Source: Nonomuraea angiospora (GTDB lineage: Bacteria > Actinomycetota > Actinomycetes > Streptosporangiales > Streptosporangiaceae). Taken from it: a stretch of DNA of 64,000 bases. The position numbers and the translations under genes are program-made. The DNA lies in the NCBI RefSeq assembly GCF_014873145.1, contig NZ_JADBEK010000001.1:248001-312000 (forward strand), in the 5' to 3' direction. The stretch's first letter is position 1. Each line of letters starts with the position of its first letter. Shown in pieces: positions 45,011 to 52,433 of this stretch. A model generated the notes under the pieces. That model ran no database searches and was not told the DNA's origin. It saw only the letters and a list, made by a program, of their open reading frames with translations.

Positions 45011-46062
45011 TCACGCCGCAGGGCGTAAGGCGGCGAAGTGCGAAGTGCGGGTTGGAGCCAGCCGCGTTCCGGTGAGCCATGCGTCGAGTCTGGTGAGGTT
45101 CATCGCTGCGGCGATGAGGAGGTGCTGGAGATGGGTCTTGGCGGTCTCGCGGTAGCGGGATCTGCGCAGGCCAAAGCCTTTGACGCCTTGGGCGATGGTG
45201 CCCTCCACGCCTGCCCTGTGGGCGTAGCGTTGCTGCCATTCGTCGGTGCTTTGTCTCTGTCGTGCGTGGCAGGGCTTCGTGCTCCTCCTGCGGGCGCAGG
45301 GTGATGCGTCGCCCTTTGGCTCCGCGGGTGCACAGGTCCCGGCTGGGACAGGCCTTGCAGTCACGCATGGAAAAGCGCACGCGGAAGACACACCATTCCC
45401 ATCGACACCAATCTCGTGGCCGAGCAGGATGCGCTCCGCTTTGTTCTTCGGCAGTCGATAGTCCTCGACGCGGGCCTCGTAGCGCTCGAACCATCCAGGT
45501 TCGGCCTGGGCCAGCAGCCAGTCGGGTGCTGCGGCGGCCAGCGCGTTGAGCGCGGCGCGCACCGTCTCATGCACCTGCTCCAGCCGATTCATCGTGCGCA
45601 TCGCCATGAGCACGTGAGTGGAGTCGGTCCGCTGCCGACCTCCAGCTCGAAGCAGCCCGGCGGTCACGGCACGCTCCAAGATCGTGTCGAGCAGGCTCTG
45701 TTCAAGCGATTCTGCGATCAGGCGATCCCGGAACTCGCTGAGCACCGAGTAGTCAAAGCCGGTGTCGGTCAGCTCTAACCCGAGCGCATACTTCCAGTCG
45801 ATCCGGGCTCGCACGGCCTCGGCCGCCTGCCGGTCGGACAGTCAGTCCCTCGCCGAACTGCAGGATCGACACCAGCGCCAGCCGAGCCGGGGACAGCGCC
45901 GGGCGGCCACGGGTGGAGAACGCCGCGGCGAAGGTCTCGTCATGGAACAGGACATTCGATGCATGTCGGGATATGGATCGCCAGACTGCCCTTCGGGAAT
46001 GCCGCCCGAGCCACCGCCAGGGTGGCCGCCGGGATCTGATCTGGATCAGTCGAACGCGGCGA
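45011..46062 (-). pseudogene. IS1182-family transposase, heavily degraded
   Basis: Pieces in several frames: PAATLAVARAAFPKGSLAI, then FHDETFAAAFSTRGRPALSP with LALVSILQFGEGLT, then RARIDWKYALGLELTDTGFD and YSVLSEFRDRLIAESLEQSL, then (after a large internal loss) VRFSMRDCKACPSRDLCTRG, and finally EWQQRYAHRAGVEGTIAQGV to the C-terminus. Order and spacing match an IS1182 transposase with at least three frameshifts and a missing centre. No function remains. Confidence 0.85.
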
Positions 46063-46097
46063 CACCCACGACTCCATCCGCGAGCAAGAACGACCAT

Positions 46098-46167
46098 AGC
46101 GGCCTCGTGATCACAGACGTGATCACGAGGCCGCTGCCTTTTGATCTACTTCGCCAACAGTGTCCCC
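46098..46167. repeat. 16-bp perfect hairpin and third copy of IS-flank sequence
   Basis: AGCGGCCTCGTGATCA (46098-46113), six bases, TGATCACGAGGCCGCT (46120-46135): a perfect 16-bp palindromic stem. It is followed by GATCTACTTCGCCAACAG (46143-46160) and GTCCCC, an inverted match to the left copy at 39937-39961. It could act as a terminator or as a palindromic insertion target. Confidence 0.65.
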
Positions 46168-46330
46168 GCCAGGTAGATGGGGCGCTCTGCCGTTGGTGGT
46201 CCCTACGTGGATCGCCGATCAAGTAGCTTCCGGCGGTCATCGCCACCACGACGACGCGAGCGTCAGAGGCGGCCATGCGCCTTGAGTTCCTGGGACGATT
46301 CGGTACTCGGTTCTTTGCCGCCCGAGGCGG

Positions 46331-46516
46331 TCAGTGGCGGGTACTGGTCTTGCGCCAGGTGAAGCCGCCTGGCAGGTTGATCGACAGCGTACGGCGGCCG
46401 TCGGCTGTGCGGGTCACCCGGAACAGCCGGTTGCCCCAGCTGTGGCCGACACCGCGGCGGGACAGGTTCAGCCGGAAGGGACCGAATTTGATCGACTTGC
46501 GGTAGCTCCAGCCCAT
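46331..46516 (-). CDS. DUF4236 family small protein
   Basis: A 61-residue protein reading GWSYRKSIKFGPFRLNLSRR, GVGHSWGNRLFRVTRTADGR: the short beta-rich DUF4236 domain (F/Y-R-K-S-I-x-GP-RLN-S-x-x-G). ATG 46516 has GGAGGAAAG 4 bp upstream, a good site; the longer open frame is not needed. Function unknown; such domains are common in phage-like or accessory regions. Confidence 0.8.
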   Translation of the reverse strand: MGWSYRKSIKFGPFRLNLSRRGVGHSWGNRLFRVTRTADGRRTLSINLPGGFTWRKTSTRH

Positions 46517-46628
46517 ATCGCTTTCCTCCATCGGTCTCGCATGCAGCCCTCCAGCTACCCGATCAAAGCGCGATATATCGACTTTGGTAATAGTTCGGCA
46601 AATGGAGTGGGTGCGCCTCGGCCATGAC

Positions 46629-46750
46629 GGCATACGGATGTGGGGCTTCGGTCGGGTCCCCAGCCGACCCAGGCGTCGGCCGCACGAGAGCGGCCGGAAG
46701 GAGTTGAACCTCTAACTGCGTGGTAACCGATCAGATTCGACCCGTGCCTT
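46629..46750 (-). ncRNA. Structured RNA module, decayed copy (module D)
   Basis: On the minus strand the module reads GGCACGG, GTCGAA, TCTGATCGGT (46726-46735), TA, a 66-nt insert, then ACCCGACCGAAG (46646-46657), CCCCACAT and CCGTATGCC. Both helices are weaker than in the array at 48.5-48.9 kb, but the loop GTCGAA and CAYATCCGT are kept. The insert has a T-arm (GAGG TTCAACT CCTT), a perfect 7-bp acceptor pair CGGCCGC/GCGGCCG in permuted order, and a D-like arm, but no anticodon arm. It directly follows a broken gene at 46755-47496. Confidence 0.6.
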
Positions 46751-46754
46751 CTGA

Positions 46755-47496
46755 TCACCTGCTGGAGGGCGTGATGGTCAGCTCGCCGAGCCGGTTCAGG
46801 AATACGTCGACGTCGGGGCGGCGTTCGGCCGTGACCAAGACGCTGCGGATGATCTCGTGCATGACGTGGCCTTGTTCCTGGCCCAGGGCGATGCCAGCAC
46901 GATCCATGAGCGGATGTGGGGGTGGTGCCTCCGATGTGCCACCAGGCGATGTCCCGGGTAGCGGCGGGGGGAAAGGCGCGGGCTGGGTAGCTCAGATATC
47001 GGTGGGGGCGGCCGGGTTTGAGGTGACGACGAGGGCGGAACTGATCTGCCGGATCGGTGCTGGCTGGACGGGATGCGATGAGGGCGGGGATGAGCTGGTC
47101 GAGGAGGGGCACGCAAGGTGGTGGAATGGCGGCCAAGGGGTCCGGTCAGCGGAGTGGGATCGGCGCGCGGCGTGATGTAGACGGCGCGGATCGGCCACAG
47201 GCCCAGGGGAGGACGGCCAGTTCGGCCAGGCCGTGGGCGGCGCGGGTCCCCAAAGCGGTCAGTGTCGTGTGCCATGCGGTGGATGGGGCGGAGGCCGGGC
47301 AGGTGCGCAGGTAGGTGGCGGCGTCCTGTGGGCTGAGTGCGGTGGGGACGATGACGGCGGCGGCGGTCAGCGGCCGTCCTGCGTCTTCCACGGCGGTGGT
47401 GAACTCGGCGGTGCGGCTGGTGAGGATGGCCTGATCATCGGCGTCGAGGGAGGCGGTCCGTGCGGTGATCGCGGCTGTGCGCGCGGTCTGGTCCAT
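46755..47496 (-). pseudogene. Broken hypothetical gene upstream of RNA module D
   Basis: ATG 47496 begins MDQTARTAAITARTASLDAD and reads into AAAVIVPTALSPQDAATYLR; after at least two frameshifts the last part is ALGQEQGHVMHEIIRSVLVT, ERRPDVDVFLNRLGELTITP. The C-terminal piece resembles the decayed frame at 48.99-49.19 kb (GQDRGDPLHDIIRIARGVAQ, TEIATLLDRLDELISMPS), which likewise lies just upstream of an RNA module. No known family is recognised. Confidence 0.45.
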
Positions 47497-47577
47497 CTCG
47501 TCCAGGCCGTCCACCGGGCAAATGGCCGCACGGCGGCTCGATCTCGCCAGAGTGGAGAGAGGGCGGGGGGCGTGCTG

Positions 47578-47691
47578 ATGTCCGCCACCACTGCGGTCGG
47601 CAAGTTCACCCGCGGCATGCTGATGGAGCTTGCGACCTTCGAGAGTGACGGGGCGCGTGAGCCGCGGGCGGAGACCTCCCAGGCGACCTGA
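47578..47691 (+). pseudogene. Serine recombinase fragment
   Basis: A 37-codon frame, SATTAVGKFTRGMLMELATF-ESDGARE, matches the end of the resolvase catalytic domain (D-T-x-x-G-[RK]-F-x-R-x-M-L-x-x-[LA]-A-x-x-E). The upstream catalytic part and downstream DNA-binding parts are gone. It suggests a lost integrase of a mobile element. Confidence 0.45.
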
Positions 47692-47928
47692 GCTCCCATG
47701 TTCTGCTGATCTGGTCGACACCGATGCCGAGCCGTCGCGCATTCCGTTCGTCCGGGACATGGGAGAGCGCCGGCCGTTCGTCGCCCTCGGCTTGCTTGGG
47801 CTGGTCAGTGAGCCGGAACACCGCTTGGGCGAACTGGCGGTGCTGCCACAGAGGGGCGAGAGAATGTCTCGCCGAAATCAGTACGTGAAATCGTGACAAG
47901 CGTGTGCGGCATGCTGGAACCTGGGTAG
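47692..47928. other. No recognised gene
   Basis: Open frames exist on the minus strand here, but none with a known family; one may be more recombinase or element debris. No promoter or repeat stands out. Confidence 0.4.
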
Positions 47929-48492
47929 GTGGCCACCTTCATTGCCATTGCGGGCCTTATGTTTGCCGCAGGCAGCTTTGTATACGATGCATTGGCCTAC
48001 CACCGCAAAGATCGAAAAGGTCCGACGAACACGGCGGCACAACCGTCTGACCTCACCCCGCCCTCTTACTCCACAGAGCCGCCGCTGAGCGGTCATGCAC
48101 AGCCGCCAGCGCAAGGCATCCCTTGGCCCGAGGCTGCGTATCCGCTGCGGCGGTCATCCGGGCCTCAACCGTTGAGGCGCATTAAGCAACCGCCACGGTG
48201 GGTGTTTGTCGGCGCCTGGATCCTGGCCGGGTTGATCATAGTTGGCGAGGTGGTGGGCTCCGTGAATCGGGGTCACGATCTTGGCTGGCTCGGCCTCTCG
48301 GCCGCCGGCGTCTGCCTTGCCGTCGCCGTCCCCTTGGTCATTCGTCTCGGCAGAACTGCTGACGACGACTACATCGCTCCGCTGGTCGGGGTTCTGTTCT
48401 GGGTGCTTGTTGCGCTCAGCATCGCGTCTTTTTTCCCAGAATGGACGCTTCTGGAGTTCACCTGGGAGGGGGGACATATCCGAATTCCGTAA
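47929..48492 (+). CDS. Hypothetical membrane protein
   Basis: A 187-residue protein of unknown family. A first hydrophobic segment (FIAIAGLMFAAGSFVYDAL) is followed by a Pro/Ser-rich hydrophilic loop of about 60 residues, then three membrane helices (WVFVGAWILAGLIIVGEVV; LGLSAAGVCLAVAVPLVIRL; YIAPLVGVLFWVLVALSIAS). The GTG at 47929 is the likely start, although its ribosome-binding site is weak. It ends 28 bp before the RNA module array on the other strand. Confidence 0.6.
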   Translation: MATFIAIAGLMFAAGSFVYDALAYHRKDRKGPTNTAAQPSDLTPPSYSTEPPLSGHAQPPAQGIPWPEAAYPLRRSSGPQPLRRIKQPPRWVFVGAWILAGLIIVGEVVGSVNRGHDLGWLGLSAAGVCLAVAVPLVIRLGRTADDDYIAPLVGVLFWVLVALSIASFFPEWTLLEFTWEGGHIRIP

Positions 48493-48519
48493 GTAGGGCA
48501 GGCCGCGATGCGGGATGAT

Positions 48520-48662
48520 CGTCAGCTTTGCCGGAGGACGGATATGGGGCTCCGGCCGGGTGCCCAGCCGATCTGGGCGCCGGCCGCACGGGAGAGCGGC
48601 CGGAAGGAATCGAACCTCAGGTAACCGACCAGATTCGACCCGTGCCACCGGCAAAGCTGACG
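48520..48662 (-). ncRNA. Structured RNA module C (armless tRNA-like insert)
   Basis: Outer helix P1: CGTCAGCTTTGCCGG (48648-48662) pairs perfectly with CCGGCAAAGCTGACG (48520-48534), and continues to ACGG/CCGT. Then loop GTCGAA, P2 strand TCTGGTCGGT (48624-48633), TA, a 60-nt insert (48562-48621), P2' ACCCGGCCGGA (48551-48561), GCCCCATAT and P1'. The insert has a T-arm (GAGG TTCGATT CCTT), a 7-bp permuted acceptor pair CGGCCGC/GCGGCCG and a D-like stem GCCC/GGGC, but nothing like an anticodon arm. The P1 stem of over 20 bp strongly indicates a folded RNA. Confidence 0.75.
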
Positions 48663-48675
48663 AGGGGACCGGTGG

Positions 48676-48827
48676 GGTCCGGAGAAGGCACGGATATGAG
48701 ATGTTCACCGGTATTAGGTGCTCTGCCAACTGAGCTACCGGAACATCGTCCCGGGCAGGACTCGAACCTGCGACAGCCCCATTATCAGTGGTAACCGATG
48801 AACTTCGACCCGTACCCTCACCGGACC
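48676..48827 (-). ncRNA. Structured RNA module B carrying the permuted tRNA
   Basis: P1: GGTCCGGTGAGGGTACGG (48810-48827) pairs with CCGTGCCTTCTCCGGACC (48676-48693), 18 positions with one T/T mismatch and two G-T pairs. Loop GTCGAA (48804-48809). P2: GTTCATCGGT (48794-48803) pairs with ACCGGTGAAC (48703-48712), 10 bp. Opposite loop ATCTCATAT (48694-48702). Between the P2 strands lie TA, the permuted tRNA-Ile, and TAAT. The helices hold the two tRNA junctions side by side, as expected if the RNA is cut there and the halves are joined. Confidence 0.8.
48717..48791 (-). tRNA. Circularly permuted tRNA-Ile (anticodon GAU)
   Basis: Minus-strand order: 3' half first (48791-48747), two-base linker AT, then 5' half (48744-48717). 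Rejoined, it is canonical: acceptor GTTCCGG/CCGGGAC (7 pairs, one G-T), TA at 8-9, D stem GCTC/GAGC with loop AGTTGGCA, A26, anticodon stem CCCCA/TGGGG (first CC from the 5' half, CCA from the 3' half), loop CTGATAA with anticodon GAU, variable CTGTC, T stem GCAGG/CCTGC with loop TTCGAGT, discriminator G: 73 nt exactly. CCA is not encoded. The anticodon stem becomes complete only after joining across the flanking helix, which is strong evidence that the permutation is real and processed. Confidence 0.82.
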
Positions 48828-48852
48828 ATACCGGCGGCCGCAGAGCTGGGAA

Positions 48853-48932
48853 CGAGTACGGATATGAGAAGCGGCACCGGATGTGATCTTTTTTGCAGAA
48901 AGAGATAACCGATGCCATTCGACCCGTACTCG
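48853..48932 (-). ncRNA. Structured RNA module A (short insert)
   Basis: P1 CGAGTACGG (48924-48932) pairs perfectly with CCGTACTCG (48853-48861). Loop GTCGAA, P2 GGCATCGG (48909-48916) pairs perfectly with CCGGTGCC (48873-48880), opposite loop GCTTCTCATAT. The insert between the P2 strands (48881-48908) is only 28 nt, with TCTTT/AAAGA able to form a small hairpin. It shares both conserved loops with modules B and C, so the module is independent of tRNA content. Confidence 0.72.
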
Positions 48933-48984
48933 CACCAGGCCCGACGGAGGTGAGGGACCAGCGAGGTAAGACGCTAGCGAAGTC

Positions 48985-49200
48985 GTCAGCGGATCTCGAT
49001 CGATTTTCATGCGATCGTGGCCATCCGCCGGAGGGCATGCTGATCAGTTCGTCGAGCCGGTCCAGGAGCGTGGCGATCTCGGTCCGGCGGGCTGGGCGAC
49101 GCCCCGCGCGATGCGGATGATGTCGTGCAGTGGGTCGCCACGGTCCTGGCCGGGCCGATGAGTCCGGTCTTGTGGAGCCGTAGTGGCCGGTGAGCACTTT
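48985..49200 (-). pseudogene. Decayed copy of the gene found at 46755-47496
   Basis: Two frames read GQDRGDPLHDIIRIARGVAQPA and TEIATLLDRLDELISMPSGG, matching in order the C-terminus of the broken gene at 46.8-46.9 kb (GQEQGHVMHEIIR... DVDVFLNRLGELTITPS). A frameshift separates the parts and the N-terminus is gone. As at the other locus, it lies directly upstream (in minus orientation) of an RNA module. Confidence 0.4.
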
Positions 49201-49248
49201 GCTGAGGACGGCCGCGGCCGTGAATGATGATCGCTAAGGTTGGGCGTC

Positions 49249-49902
49249 ATGGCGCTGCTGTCTCACCTTGACCGTTTCAACAAGCGGCATCCGTGGAGCC
49301 ACAACGACCACTACGGCGGCTGGGTCGCCGGACAGGTGGCCGCGTCCGGGGCCGGTCACGTCCTTGACGTCGGGTGCGGAACGGGCAACCTCGCCGCCCT
49401 GCTCCGTCGCCGCGCCGCCACCGTCACCGGGCTCGAACCCGACCCCGCGACCGCCCGCGCCGCGGCGGAGCGCTTCGCCGACGACCCTGCGGTCACCATC
49501 GTCCAGACCGATTTCGCCGGGCGCGACCCGCGGCGGCGCTGGGACGCCGTCACTCTCGTCGCTGTCCTGCACCATCTGCCGCTGGTGCCCACGCTGCGCG
49601 AACTGCGCGGCTGCCTGGCCCCGGGCGGGCGTCTCGTGGTCGTCGGCTGTTACCGCGAGGCGGGACCCGCCGATCTGCTCGCAGCGCTGCCTGCCATGGT
49701 GGCCAACCCGATCATGGGGCTGGTCAGGCACCCTGCCCGCGCCGACGTGCCGCCCCTGCACATGACGGCGCCCACCGCCGAGGCGCAGGAGACGCTGGCC
49801 GACATCAGGGCCGCGGCCGCGCAGGAGTTGCCCGGCGCTCGGGTCCGGCGTCGCCTGTTCTGGCGGTACACCCTGGTCTATGACGCCCCCGCCGAGGTCT
49901 GA
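49249..49902 (+). CDS. Class I SAM-dependent methyltransferase
   Basis: A 217-residue small-molecule methyltransferase with motif I HVLDVGCGTGNLAALL, acidic motif GLEPD, and AVTLVAVLHHLPLVPTLREL typical of the Methyltransf_11/25 group. ATG 49249 follows TAAGGT (49235-49240) by 8 bp, so the message is probably leaderless. It converges on the SARP regulator and closes the accessory region on this side. Confidence 0.88.
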   Translation: MALLSHLDRFNKRHPWSHNDHYGGWVAGQVAASGAGHVLDVGCGTGNLAALLRRRAATVTGLEPDPATARAAAERFADDPAVTIVQTDFAGRDPRRRWDAVTLVAVLHHLPLVPTLRELRGCLAPGGRLVVVGCYREAGPADLLAALPAMVANPIMGLVRHPARADVPPLHMTAPTAEAQETLADIRAAAAQELPGARVRRRLFWRYTLVYDAPAEV

Positions 49903-49917
49903 CGGCTTGGGGCGTAC

Positions 49918-52095
49918 TCAGCGGAGGAGAGCGAGGTGCTGGGAGACCGGCCCCAGGGTGAGGAGGCCGCTGCCTGCTCCGGCCAGCTCCGCCGCCGCGG
50001 GTGCGAGCGCGGCGCGGGCGCGCGCCATCGTCTCCCTGTCGCCCACTGCGGCGGCGGCTCGCGCCACCAGGCACCACATGGCCTCCAGGAGCAGGTCGCG
50101 CGGCGGGTCGGGTACGTCGCGCAGCTTCGCCGCGGCCTCGCGGCGGTGTCCGAGCCTGAGCAGGACCAGCGGGCGGGTCCACGGCTCGTAGGGGCCGAAG
50201 TCGGCGCTGTCGTCGGCCGATGTGGGCGAGTTGTGGCGCAGGCGCAGGCACAGGAGGGCGAGCGGTAGGAGGCCGTGTTCCAGGCCGGGCATGCCGGCGC
50301 CGTCCAGCCGGGCGGCGGCGGACCGGTAGGCCGCCTCGGCCTCCTGCGGCGGGGCCTGGCCGGTCGCGTCGAGGCGCAGTGCCCGATACCACTGGGTGAA
50401 CACGCCCACCAGCGGCAGCTCGTGCCGCGCGGCCAGGTGATCGGCGGCGGCCGCGTGGGTGTCGGCTCCGGCGAAGTCCGCGAGCGCGCTGCGGGCTTGG
50501 AGGCGGATGAGGTGGCCGAGGACCTCGTAGGTGGCAAGGCCGTGCCGGGCCGACAGCGCGATCAGCTCGGCGCCGATGGCGTCCCGGCGGGGCGCCAGGC
50601 CCGTACGGTGGAACGTCTGCATGAAGACGCCGTTGAGCGCGAACGCCAGCAGGCCCGGGTCGTCGAGGCGGCGGGCGAGCAGCTCCGCCTCCCTGGCGGC
50701 GACGGGGCCTCGGGGCGCGTTCGCGCCGCGGGATTCCAGCGCGATGGTGGCCAGCAGGCGGGCGCGCACCGCGTCACGAGGCCCCAGCGGGGAACGTGCC
50801 CCATTAGTGGGGGCGGCAGCGGTGCCCTGTGAGGACGCAGTCGCATGCTCGGGGACGGCAGCCGTGCCCGCCGGGGGAGCGGCCATGCCCGGTGGGAGGG
50901 AGGGAGCTGAGTTGGGGATGCTCGGTGGCCGGGTGGTGGCGGTATCCGGTGGGAGGGCCGTTGGGGTGTCCGGTGGGGCGGTGGTGGCGGCGTCTGGTGG
51001 GAGGGGGATGGGAGTGCTCGGTGGGAGGGCGGCGAGGGTGCGTTCGGCGGCTGCGATCACGTGGCTCGCCTGCTCGGGGTCGTCGAGCCGGGTCCAGATC
51101 GCGGGTACGTCGTAGGCGCCGATGACGCGGGCCGTCAGCTCCACGTCCCCCAGTTCCTCGGCCGCCGCGATGGCCGCCACCCGGTGTTCGCGGGCCGCCC
51201 GCAGGCCGCCGCCGCCCGTCACCGCGAGGTCGCGCATCAGCCCCACCGTCGACTCCAGCCGGGCGCGCGCACCCGATGGCACGCTGCGGTCGTAGGCGGC
51301 GGCGGCCCGCGCCCACACCGTGTCCGCCGGGCCTGGACTGCCGGGGGCGAGGTGAGGGGCGTGGTGGAGGATGTCCGCCTCCAGGCGGCTCAGCCCGGGG
51401 CCGGGGTCCACGCCCAGGTGCTCGACCAGCAGCTCGCGCGCCCGGCGCAGCACCGCGAGCGCGTCGCCCTGGCGGCCGGTACGGTACAGGGCCAGGGCCA
51501 GCAGCCGCCAGCCCTCCTCCCGCCAAGGGTGTTCGGCGACGTGCGCGTCCAGGTCGGGGACCGCCTCCCCGGCCAGTCCCAGGTCCAGGCGGGCCTCGGC
51601 GTGGCGTTCGACGGCGTGCAGGCGTAGCTCCGTCAGCCGGGAGCGTTCGGTTCGGCTCCAGGGCTCGTCGGAGAAGTTGGCGTAGGCGGGCCCGCGCCAC
51701 CACCCCAGCGCCTCCTCGATCCGGGGAAGCACGTCCTCCGGCGGCCCCGTGGCGGTCACCGCCCGTTCGAAGCGCCAGGCGTCCACCGCGTCCGGCTCGG
51801 CGCGCAACGCGTACCCCGGCCCCTCGGTGACCAGCAGCCGGGCCGGCGACCTGGGAGGGCGCTGCGGCTCCAGCGCTCGGCGCAGCGCCGCCACGAACGT
51901 GCGCAGCGCGCCCACCGCGTCCGGCGGCGGGTCCTCCCACAGGTCCGTCACGAGGTGGGCGACCGGTACGACGCGCCGCCGCGCGACGATGAGCCGGGCC
52001 AGCACCGCGCGATGGCGCGGCCCCTTCAAGGCGATCGCGTCCCCCGCGTCGTCCCACGCCGCCACCGGCCCCAGCACGCCGAACGTCACCCGCAC
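49918..52095 (-). CDS. SARP/AfsR-type transcriptional regulator (BTAD)
   Basis: A 725-residue regulator: winged-helix trans_reg_C domain (FGVLGPVAAWDDAGDAIALK, RAVLARLIVARRRVVPVAHL), then the bacterial transcriptional activation domain with helical repeats (LRLHAVERHAEARLDLGLAG, ALALYRTGRQGDALAVLRRA, LGVDPGPGLSRLEADILHH). The second half, after a Pro/Ala/Thr-rich repetitive linker (about residues 350-440), is helical and ends without an NB-ARC ATPase, so it is a mid-sized SARP. SARPs activate secondary-metabolite genes. The GTG start is at 52095. Confidence 0.88.
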   Translation of the reverse strand: MRVTFGVLGPVAAWDDAGDAIALKGPRHRAVLARLIVARRRVVPVAHLVTDLWEDPPPDAVGALRTFVAALRRALEPQRPPRSPARLLVTEGPGYALRAEPDAVDAWRFERAVTATGPPEDVLPRIEEALGWWRGPAYANFSDEPWSRTERSRLTELRLHAVERHAEARLDLGLAGEAVPDLDAHVAEHPWREEGWRLLALALYRTGRQGDALAVLRRARELLVEHLGVDPGPGLSRLEADILHHAPHLAPGSPGPADTVWARAAAAYDRSVPSGARARLESTVGLMRDLAVTGGGGLRAAREHRVAAIAAAEELGDVELTARVIGAYDVPAIWTRLDDPEQASHVIAAAERTLAALPPSTPIPLPPDAATTAPPDTPTALPPDTATTRPPSIPNSAPSLPPGMAAPPAGTAAVPEHATASSQGTAAAPTNGARSPLGPRDAVRARLLATIALESRGANAPRGPVAAREAELLARRLDDPGLLAFALNGVFMQTFHRTGLAPRRDAIGAELIALSARHGLATYEVLGHLIRLQARSALADFAGADTHAAAADHLAARHELPLVGVFTQWYRALRLDATGQAPPQEAEAAYRSAAARLDGAGMPGLEHGLLPLALLCLRLRHNSPTSADDSADFGPYEPWTRPLVLLRLGHRREAAAKLRDVPDPPRDLLLEAMWCLVARAAAAVGDRETMARARAALAPAAAELAGAGSGLLTLGPVSQHLALLR

Positions 52096-52433
52096 TCAGC
52101 CCATCACCCCCTTCTCCGGCCATGCCGACCGACCGATCCGCAGGCCACCGCCGATGCCCCTGCCCTGGTGGGACGCCGCGGGTGCCGAGCGAGCCTCGCC
52201 CCGCGCCCGGCCGCGGCAAGCGGGTGGCCCGGTGCCCGAAGGCGGGCCGTTCCCGGTGACGGCGGCGTCGTGCCAGGCAGGCGGACCTCGCACGCGGTGG
52301 CGCCGCTCCACGCAGGTGCGCTCCAGGGCAGGTGGCCTCAGGTCACGGTAGCGCGCTGATCGGATGCTCATTCACACCCGGCACGCTGGAGCCCTCCCCC
52401 ACCGGAACGAACTGACCGAAAGAGAGCGCCATC
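52096..52433. other. Divergent intergenic region, nothing specific seen
   Basis: 338 bp between the SARP and the alpha/beta hydrolase. GAGAG just before 52434 is the hydrolase ribosome-binding site. No strong dyad, SARP heptamer direct repeat or small gene is evident. Confidence 0.5.

Noticed and set aside
48700..48790. Two unrelated tRNA pseudogene halves
   Set aside because: The acceptor halves pair 7 of 7 and the anticodon stem becomes perfect only when the halves join, which chance fragments would not do.
48676..48827. Group I intron or archaeal bulge-helix-bulge as explanation of the permuted tRNA
   Set aside because: The flanks are far too short for a group I core and lack the U/omega-G ends; the junctions lie at the end of one continuous helix rather than in two 3-nt bulges around a 4-bp helix.
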